Shown in pieces: positions 4,994 to 9,403 of a DNA stretch of 9,403 nt. The notes below the pieces were generated by a model, which made no database searches, was not told the origin of the DNA, and saw only the letters and a list, made by a program, of their open reading frames with translations. Position numbers and translations under genes: made by a program. Each line of letters opens with the position of its first letter. The first letter of the stretch is position 1. Origin of the DNA: Thermoflexia bacterium (lineage in GTDB: Bacteria > Chloroflexota > Anaerolineae > B4-G1 > SLSP01); contig JAUWHU010000387.1 of the NCBI GenBank assembly GCA_030605705.1, forward strand, positions 1 to 9,403. Reading direction: 5' to 3'.

Positions 4994-6124
4994 CCGCGCT
5001 TCCCAGAACGCCGCGCGGTAATCCTCGAAACGCCCAACCAGGATCGCTTCTCGCAGCTCCTTGATGAGCGTCAGCATCGTGTGGAGGTTGTGGATGCTGA
5101 GCAGCGTCGCGGCTAAGATTTCTTTAGCCATGACCAGGTGTCGCAGGTATGCCCGGCTGAAGGTCTGACAGGTGTAGCAGGCACAGGTCTCGTCGAGGGG
5201 GACAGAGTCCTCGGCGAAGCGAGCGTTGCGCAGATTGAGCCTGCCGGTGCGCAGAATCGCCTGCCCGTTGCGGGCTACCCGCGTCGGCAACACGCAGTCG
5301 AAGAGGTCCACCCCCCGGGCCACCCCCTCCACCAAGTCCTCCGGCGTCCCCACCCCCATGAGATAGCGCGGCTTGTGCGTGGGCAGAAGCGGCGTGGTCA
5401 ACGCCAGCGTGTCGAGCAGCTGCGCCTTCGTCTCCCCCACCGATAGCCCGCCGATGGCGTAGCCGGGGAAACCCATCTCCGTGAGGACGCGCGCGCTCTC
5501 CTCCCGCAAGTCAGGGAAGATACCGCCCTGCACGATGCCGAAGAGGGCCTGGTCGGGACGGGTGTGCGCGGCCTGGCAACGCTCGGCCCAGGCGTGAGTG
5601 CGCCGCAACGCTTGCACGTTGTAGTCGTAGTCGTCGGGCGGGGCGCACTCGTCAAGCACCATCGCGATGTCTGCGCCCAGGAGCTGCTCGATCTCCATCA
5701 CCCGTTCCGGCGTGAAGCGATGCCGTGAGCCGTCGAGGTGCGAGTGAAACGTCACGCCGTCGTCGTCAATGGTCCGCAACGATTTATGTCCCCGTCCGCC
5801 CCCCAGGCTGAAGACCTGGAACCCGCCGGAATCGGTGAGCAGTGGGCCGGGCCACCCCATGAAAGCGTGTAGCCCTCCCAGGCGCGCCACCACTTCGGCG
5901 CCGGGACGCAGGTAGAGGTGATACGTGTTCGCCAGCACCAGCTCCGCGCCCGCTTCAGCGAGCTGGCGCGGTGTCAGCGACTTGACCGTCGCCTGCGTCC
6001 CCACCGGCGCGTAGAGCGGCGTGGGCAGCGGGCCGTGGGCCGTGTGGAAGATACCGGCGCGGGCCGGCCCCTCCGTCGCCAGCAGCTCGAAGTGGAACAA
6101 CCCGGCAGAAAGATCCTCTGTCAT
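4979..6124 (-). CDS. tgt: tRNA-guanine(34) transglycosylase
   Basis: Tgt exchanges guanine-34 in the anticodon of tRNA-Asp, -Asn, -His and -Tyr for a queuosine precursor. The 381-residue product has the full family length. Key residues are visible: Asp98 in TDSGGFQVFS (general acid/base), Asp158 and Cys160 in LDEC (base recognition), Gln199 in the VQGG motif, the GGLSVGE loop (225-231), nucleophile Asp276 in DLFDCVLPTR, and the zinc site Cys314, Cys316, Cys319 with His345. The Cys in LDEC and the Val in GGLSV are the bacterial preQ1-type choices; eukaryotic queuine enzymes carry Val and Gly there. The ATG overlaps the TGA of the upstream coiled-coil gene (ATGA), no Shine-Dalgarno is seen, and translational coupling is likely. 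The extreme C-terminus lies in a heptad array. The precursor transporter at 3083-3742 is nearby. Confidence 0.97.
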   Translation of the reverse strand: MTEDLSAGLFHFELLATEGPARAGIFHTAHGPLPTPLYAPVGTQATVKSLTPRQLAEAGAELVLANTYHLYLRPGAEVVARLGGLHAFMGWPGPLLTDSGGFQVFSLGGGRGHKSLRTIDDDGVTFHSHLDGSRHRFTPERVMEIEQLLGADIAMVLDECAPPDDYDYNVQALRRTHAWAERCQAAHTRPDQALFGIVQGGIFPDLREESARVLTEMGFPGYAIGGLSVGETKAQLLDTLALTTPLLPTHKPRYLMGVGTPEDLVEGVARGVDLFDCVLPTRVARNGQAILRTGRLNLRNARFAEDSVPLDETCACYTCQTFSRAYLRHLVMAKEILAATLLSIHNLHTMLTLIKELREAILVGRFEDYRAAFWEARKREA

Positions 6125-7005
6125 GGAGCAGGAGGCGTGGGGATGGGCAGAGGGGAAATGAGTGTTGTTTCCTCAGCTTGCTCTACAAGCGGCGGCAGCA
6201 CCAGATCCATCACGTCGGCCCACAGCGACTCGAGCTCCGGCCCCACGCGGAAGGAGTCCTCTTCGATCAAACCTTCCAACGCGGCCATCCGTTCCTGTAG
6301 CGGCGCCAACGTATCCGCCAGCTCCGGGGATGCGGCGGCAGCGCGCTCCAGGTGTTCCACTGCCAGGCGCACCGTATCCTGGGCTGCGCGCGGATTTTCT
6401 TCGAGCAGCAAAAGGCGCACCTTGAGCAAGTCCTGGGCCGTTTGGATGAGCGACAGCCGGCCTTCCAGCCCGCCCAGCTGGAGCCGGGTATCCTCGCCTC
6501 GCCATGCAGCGGCGTCCATCTCCATCTCGAAAGCCTTGCCCAGCGCTACCACGGCTTCCTGTTGAGAGGTCAAATCCTGCTCTACCTGGGTCACCTGTTG
6601 TTCTAAATCTTGAATAAGCGCGTCGGCTGCCTGGAGAGCTTCGGCCTGCGCTTGGAGAGCTTCAGCCTGCGTTTGCATCTCCTGCGCCTGTACCGTCATA
6701 TCTTCCTGCAGTTGCGCCCGTTCAGTTTCTAAGGTTACGATGCGCGCCTGGAAGGTTTGCATCTCTTCCCCCACACGCGCCTGGTTCTGGGCCAGTTCCT
6801 GTTCCAGTGAGGCGAGCTGCGCAGTATTATTCTGCACCGGCTGTACCAGTGAGTGGTAAACCCACGGGACGCCGTAGTGGAGACCCGCTCCCACCAACAC
6901 ACCTAATACGATGACCATTGTCAAATACAACAGGAACTTAAAGAACTTCCCCACGGCTCGCCAGAATGGACTGCCGGTCTGGGTTGTGTACGGTTGCTGT
7001 GTCAT
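6121..7005 (-). CDS. Membrane-anchored coiled-coil protein, function unknown
   Basis: This 294-residue product has a short N-terminal tail ending in basic residues (WRAVGKFFK), one membrane helix (about 22-45), a long Gln/Glu/Ala-rich coiled coil (about 60-160, with the 7-residue unit QAEALQA duplicated at 113-126), a helical region (about 180-270) and a Pro-rich end. The basic side of the helix is N-terminal, so the coiled coil should lie outside the membrane. The layout and the alanine-rich helical part recall HemX-like proteins, but this is weak and I would not name it so. ATG 7005 has GGAGAG (complement of 7011-7016) 5 bp upstream. The same frame continues upstream to 7167, but that part translates an intergenic palindrome and is rejected. 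The gene shares 4 bp with tgt and follows, at 244 bp, a second membrane coiled-coil gene in the same direction. Confidence 0.8.
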   Translation of the reverse strand: MTQQPYTTQTGSPFWRAVGKFFKFLLYLTMVIVLGVLVGAGLHYGVPWVYHSLVQPVQNNTAQLASLEQELAQNQARVGEEMQTFQARIVTLETERAQLQEDMTVQAQEMQTQAEALQAQAEALQAADALIQDLEQQVTQVEQDLTSQQEAVVALGKAFEMEMDAAAWRGEDTRLQLGGLEGRLSLIQTAQDLLKVRLLLLEENPRAAQDTVRLAVEHLERAAAASPELADTLAPLQERMAALEGLIEEDSFRVGPELESLWADVMDLVLPPLVEQAEETTLISPLPIPTPPAP

Positions 7006-7042
7006 TTTTTCTCTCCTATTGAAAGCCTCGTTTGTGGCGAAT

Positions 7043-7102
7043 TTTACCACGGAGGACACAGAGATTTTCTTCTTTGTTTTTCTCAGCGTTCTCTGCGGTA
7101 AA
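7043..7102. repeat. Imperfect palindrome of the ACCACRGAG type
   Basis: TTTACCACGGAGGACACAGAGA (7043-7064, divided here as TTTACCACGGAG then GACACAGAGA) pairs, with a few mismatches, with the arm 7081-7102 across a T-rich loop. It lies between the start of the 6121-7005 gene and the structured block upstream. The arm motif ACCAC(A/G)GAG recurs at 8409-8472, 8722-8734 and inside the interspersed elements. Confidence 0.65.
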
Positions 7103-7140
7103 CCCCCCTTTTGGTTTTGGTTTGTCCAGGTTAGGGTCGT

Positions 7141-7214
7141 GCCGCATGATCTGCGACAGACCTGCATGTCTGCGGCCTCGGCTACCCCTCGGCACTACGT
7201 CTCCAGACCGTGCC
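7141..7214. repeat. Double-hairpin intergenic block
   Basis: Two adjacent hairpins are visible. One is GCCGCA (7141-7146) / TGCGGC (7171-7176), with an alternative inner stem CAGAC (7157-7161) / GTCTG (7168-7172). The other is GGCAC (7191-7195) / GTGCC (7210-7214) with inner GTCT/AGAC (7200-7203, 7206-7209 region). They lie downstream of the HhH gene on the minus strand, ahead of the next gene. They could be a structured RNA segment in the operon transcript or a REP-type repeat; no T run follows, so an intrinsic terminator is not supported. Confidence 0.5.
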
Positions 7215-7230
7215 GTCCGTGGAGTTGATG

Positions 7231-7258
7231 ACTCCTCACTCCTCATTCCTCATTCCTC
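7231..7258. repeat. 7-bp tandem array (unit ACTCCTC/ATTCCTC) overlapping a stop codon
   Basis: Four heptads: ACTCCTC twice, then ATTCCTC twice. On the minus strand the array encodes the final residues and the TGA stop (7250-7252) of the HhH/coiled-coil gene. Confidence 0.8.
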
Positions 7259-8317
7259 TGACTCCACCGGTGCATCTGCTGTACCGAAGAATTTTTCCAA
7301 CAAAGCGCCCAGCTCCTGGAAGAAATTGTCCGCCTTCTCAACCTGTACCTGCACCTCGGTCAACCCGCCCGACAATTCCTCGACCTCCCCTTGCAGGGCT
7401 TCTGTCTCCTCATCAAGCGCCGTCAAACTCTGGCTTAGCGACTCCACTTGACCTTCGACCTGCGTCATGCGCGCGGTCAAACTTTCTAACGTGTCCAGTC
7501 GCTGCCGCAGACCAGACACCTCCCCTCGCAAGGAATCTTGCCGTGCGGAGAGGTCTGCGACGCGGGTGCGCACGTTATTCAAGGCCATGCTGCGGTTGAT
7601 GTCCAACGTCCCGTTGATCCCGGAGAGGACCAAGAGCGCGAAGATCATCCCCAAGAATCCTCCCAGCAGCGACGACCAGAGCCAGGTCAGTCCTCCGCCG
7701 GCCCGCCGTGGAGGTTGAGGTGGCGGCGAGGGAGGAATCTGAACCGGCGTTGCGGGCTGCGCGGGACGCGGCGCGTGCTCCTCCGCAACCGCCGCGGGCG
7801 ACTCGGTTTCAATCGCTGCCGGTTCGAGGGGGGGCAGCGAAACTATTTCCTCCACGTCCGGCTCTGCGGCAAACTCCTCCATCAGCGGTGCGAGGGGTAG
7901 CGGCGAAACCATTTCCTCCACGTCCGGCTCTGCGGCAAGCTCCTCCATCAGCGGTGCGAGAGCTGGCGGCGAAACCGTTTCCTCCACGCCCGGTTCTGCG
8001 GCAGGCTCTTCCATCGGCGGGGCCGCTTCCTCCGCGCCCGGCTCTACGGCAGGGAAAACCGTGGGGATGGTGGCCGCCAGCCGGTCCGCGAGGTGTTCAT
8101 AGAGCGGCGGCCCAATGCCGGTGACGGCCGTGATCTCCTGCGGCAAGAAAAACGGCCCGTGTACCTCGCGGTACGCGACGATACGCCGGGCCAACTGTGG
8201 GCCGATGCCGGGGAGAGTACATAACTCCTCCGGCGTGGCCGCGTTAAGATCCACTTTCTCAGGTTGCGCTGCTACTTCAACGAGCGCGTCTGTTTCTGTC
8301 TGGATTTCTTCTGTCAT
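7250..8317 (-). CDS. Membrane protein with N-terminal ComEA-like helix-hairpin-helix domain and C-terminal coiled coil
   Basis: The 355-residue product begins with a tandem helix-hairpin-helix domain of ComEA type (about 21-82: VDLNAATPEELCTLPGIGP, then GPFFLPQEITAVTGIGP). A low-complexity Pro/Glu/Ala linker follows with three tandem 22-residue repeats (99-120, 121-142, 143-164), a proline-rich run to two arginines, one membrane helix (about 211-233), and a coiled coil (about 245-330). HhH domains bind DNA backbone without sequence specificity. In ComEA the membrane helix comes first and the HhH faces outward; here the order is reversed, and the arginines before the helix predict a cytoplasmic HhH with an external coiled coil. 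ATG 8317 has AAAGGAG (complement of 8324-8330) 6 bp upstream; the frame continues to 8353 without a comparable site. It is first of three minus-strand genes ending in tgt. Its job is unknown; ComEA by name would be misleading. Confidence 0.85.
   Translation of the reverse strand: MTEEIQTETDALVEVAAQPEKVDLNAATPEELCTLPGIGPQLARRIVAYREVHGPFFLPQEITAVTGIGPPLYEHLADRLAATIPTVFPAVEPGAEEAAPPMEEPAAEPGVEETVSPPALAPLMEELAAEPDVEEMVSPLPLAPLMEEFAAEPDVEEIVSLPPLEPAAIETESPAAVAEEHAPRPAQPATPVQIPPSPPPQPPRRAGGGLTWLWSSLLGGFLGMIFALLVLSGINGTLDINRSMALNNVRTRVADLSARQDSLRGEVSGLRQRLDTLESLTARMTQVEGQVESLSQSLTALDEETEALQGEVEELSGGLTEVQVQVEKADNFFQELGALLEKFFGTADAPVESEE
7837..8052 (-). repeat. 66-bp in-frame tandem repeats inside the HhH gene
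   Basis: Near-identical 66-bp units begin at 7837, 7903 and 7969 (each at a GCGAAAC), and a shortened fourth piece runs to about 8052. They encode the 22-residue Pro/Glu/Ala linker repeats. Because 66 is divisible by 3, copy number could vary without breaking the frame. Units 1 and 2 differ by only a few bases, which points to recent duplication or homogenisation. Confidence 0.9.
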
Positions 8318-8377
8318 CGTGATCTCCTTTTTGGTGGGAAGAAAACCGCTCACACAACAACCTCAATCGCTCTGGCC

Positions 8378-8521
8378 GTATCATCTCAATATTCTGGGGG
8401 GATTTTTACCACAGAGACACAGAGGGCACAGAGTTTTTTTATTCTTTCTCCGTGTTCTCTGTGCCTCTGTGGTGAGAATGACAGCTAACAAAATGTTTCC
8501 CCCTACTTATTGAGAAGATAC
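8378..8521. mobile_element. MITE-like element sharing ends with 2880-3029, with a different palindromic core
   Basis: Left end GTATCATCTCAATA (8378-8391) and right end TATTGAGAAGATAC (8508-8521) are inverted repeats matching at 13 of 14 positions; the right end is the exact complement of the left end of the 2880-3029 element. The core is an imperfect palindrome in which 8409-8433 (CCACAGAGACACAGAG...) pairs with 8448-8472 at 21 of 25 positions. It lies 61 bp upstream of the HhH gene start. It has no coding capacity. Confidence 0.6.
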
Positions 8522-8680
8522 CTCTGGCCTTGCATCAAACGACTAAAGTCATTACTACGAGCAAAATTACCAATGTCCAATACTCATATTATAAAGTCGA
8601 GCGGGAAATATGGCAACTGGCTGCGTGGAGAGGGCATGTGGCCCGTTGACAAATCAAGTCCGCATGTTACCATAACGCGG
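8522..8680. other. Gene-free stretch without clear function
   Basis: No supported gene, RNA or terminator was found here. A small palindrome GACTAAAGTC (8541-8550) sits within a phrase ACTACGAGC-like that looks repetitive in style, but no second copy occurs in this window. A weak promoter candidate, TTGACA (8646-8651), 16 bp, TACCAT (8668-8673), points toward the gene at 8931. Its -10 box matches at only four of six positions and the leader would be about 250 nt. Confidence 0.3.
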
Positions 8681-8704
8681 CAAATGACAAACAAATGACA
8701 AATT
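8681..8704. repeat. Irregular CAAATGAC repeat at the element boundary
   Basis: AAATGAC occurs at 8682-8688 and 8693-8699, followed by AAATTGAC, with an 11-bp step between the first two. It resembles the heptads at 8912-8935 and directly precedes the left terminal repeat of the 8705-8911 element, so the element is flanked on both sides by CAAATG-type repeats. Confidence 0.55.
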
Positions 8705-8911
8705 GACTCCCCTGAAAAAAGAGCTCTCACCACGGAGGACACGGAGAAGATAGAAAAAAAATTGATATTTGGTTTAAGAAAATTCCACTTCACACGTCAA
8801 AAAATTAATTTTCTCAAGGTCAAGTTTAAAATCTCTGCGCTCTCTGTTTGTGGGCACTGCCTGCCCACACCTGCGGTCTGTGATGAAATTCTTAGTTTTT
8901 TCAGTAGACTC
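8705..8911 (-). mobile_element. Interspersed repeat element, copy C, bounded by 16-bp terminal inverted repeats
   Basis: Left end GACTCCCCTGAAAAAA (8705-8720) and right end TTTTTTCAGTAGACTC (8896-8911) are inverted repeats at 13 of 16 positions. On the minus strand the right half (8793-8911) reproduces the order of copies A and B: CTACTGAAAAAAC, ATTTCATCACAG, the hairpin (arms 8849-8856 and 8862-8869), GAGATTTTAAACTTGACC, TTTTTTGACGTGTG. The left half has a CACCACGGAGGACACGGAG arm. This is the only copy with both ends, so A and B may be one-ended fragments. No transposase is present. Confidence 0.65.
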
Positions 8912-8935
8912 ACAAATGAGCAAATGACAAATGAA
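8912..8935. repeat. CAAATG-type array supplying the start codon of the next gene
   Basis: CAAATG occurs three times, at 8913, 8921 and 8928 (steps 8 and 7), between the element end and the next coding sequence. The ATG of the last unit (8931) is the predicted start of the RfbH-like gene. Confidence 0.65.
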
Positions 8936-9403
8936 CCAAACCAAAGACGTTTCACCTGCCGACGCGCTGCGCCGTGAAATTTTGGACAAGGTCGCCGAGT
9001 ACACCCGGTTGACCCACCGCCCCATCCCTTTCGCGCCGGGCGAGACGTGGGTGAACTACGGCGGGTGGGTTTACGACGAGCGCGAGTTGCAAAGCGCGGT
9101 CGAGGCTATCCTTGATCTGTGGCTGACCGATGGCCCGCGCGTCGCGGCGTTCTCGGATGCACTGGCCCGCTACCAGGGACTGGCCCACATCCTGCCCGTC
9201 AACTCCGGCTCCTCGGCCAACCTCATCGCCATGACGACGCTGTGTTCCCGTCGCCTGGAACACCCCTTGCGCCCCGGCGACGAGGTCATCACGCCTGCCG
9301 CGACTTTTGCGACGACCGTCGCTCCCATCGTGCAGAACGGGCTGGTCCCCGTTTTCGTGGACTGTCGCCTGGGAACCTACAACCTCGACGTGGAGCTGCT
9401 GGA
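8931..9403 (+). CDS. rfbH: RfbH-like PLP/PMP-dependent sugar 3-dehydrase (N-terminal part)
   Basis: The frame is open from ATG 8931 to the end of the window (157 complete codons). The visible part matches the start of RfbH/DdhC-type enzymes of the DegT/DnrJ/EryC1/StrS aspartate-aminotransferase fold: a helical N-terminus (ALRREILDKVAEYTRLTHRP), WLTDGPRVAAFSDALARYQG, the cofactor-phosphate loop NSGSSANLIAM, RPGDEVITPAATFATTVAPI, and QNGLVPVFVDCRLGTYNLD. RfbH (E1) removes the C-3 hydroxyl of CDP-4-keto-6-deoxyglucose, using PMP and a [2Fe-2S] cluster, on the way to 3,6-dideoxyhexoses of surface polysaccharides. The cluster cysteines and the histidine replacing the catalytic lysine lie beyond the window, so aminotransferase relatives cannot be fully excluded. 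The start is the only sensible one (the in-frame ATG at 8916 is closed by TGA at 8925), yet no Shine-Dalgarno is seen: the upstream bases are CAAATG repeats. Confidence 0.85.
   Translation, partial: MNQTKDVSPADALRREILDKVAEYTRLTHRPIPFAPGETWVNYGGWVYDERELQSAVEAILDLWLTDGPRVAAFSDALARYQGLAHILPVNSGSSANLIAMTTLCSRRLEHPLRPGDEVITPAATFATTVAPIVQNGLVPVFVDCRLGTYNLDVELL

Noticed and set aside
5138..6565. Long plus-strand open frames opposite tgt and the coiled-coil gene
   Set aside because: They are antisense shadows of well-identified minus-strand genes, produced by high GC at third codon positions.
7006..7167. N-terminal extension of the coiled-coil protein to 7167
   Set aside because: The added residues are a translation of the 7043-7102 palindrome and lack a ribosome binding site; ATG 7005 has one.
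8510..8793. Small open frames on both strands in the 8318-8930 gap
   Set aside because: They cross repeat elements, lack ribosome binding sites and show no recognisable protein character.

Overview
The window is chromosomal DNA from a GC-rich bacterium with nine protein genes, two of them cut by the window ends, separated by gaps packed with short repeats. No rRNA, tRNA, CRISPR array, transposase or phage gene is seen. Gene content (small TalC-type transaldolase, VUT-family queuosine-precursor transporter next to era, MerR/GyrI regulator, RfbH-like sugar dehydrase) and the style of the gaps suggest an environmental Chloroflexota (Anaerolineae-like) genome. That placement is an inference and only moderately secure.

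Layout. (1) 1-576, the C-terminal end of an Atg22/UMF1-type MFS transporter. (2) 577-973, a gene-free gap holding a 7-bp tandem array, one copy of an interspersed element (614-696), a palindromic element with its own terminal repeats (718-844) and a MerR-type promoter with a 19-bp spacer. (3) 974-1828, a MerR regulator with a GyrI-like ligand domain, convergent across a GC hairpin with (4) the transaldolase gene (1889-2545, minus), which has a good promoter and ribosome binding site. (5) 2546-3082, a gene-free gap holding a heptad array, a GC-rich multi-hairpin block and a 150-bp element with terminal inverted repeats. (6) 3083-4781, a two-gene operon: queuosine-precursor transporter and era. 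(7) A 197-bp gap between convergent genes, consisting of heptads, an interspersed element copy and more heptads. (8) 4979-8317, three minus-strand genes read in the order HhH/coiled-coil membrane protein, coiled-coil membrane protein, tgt; the last two overlap by 4 bp. (9) 8318-8930, a 613-bp gene-free gap with two elements bounded by terminal inverted repeats. (10) 8931 to the end, the start of an RfbH-like PLP-dependent sugar dehydrase.

How the genes connect. The transporter and Tgt are both parts of queuosine tRNA modification (salvage uptake and base exchange). The Tgt active site looks like the bacterial preQ1-using form. Era is a ribosome-assembly GTPase. The two membrane coiled-coil proteins have no recognised function but sit in one transcriptional direction with tgt.

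The most unusual signal is in the gaps. At least seven short arrays with a strict 7-bp period but different unit sequences occur in every gap longer than 190 bp. An interspersed element carries a conserved end (consensus GAGTCTACTGAAAAAAC) that directly abuts such an array in all four cases. Two further elements share a 14-bp terminal inverted repeat around unrelated palindromic cores. In three places the heptad array itself supplies a stop or start codon of the neighbouring gene.
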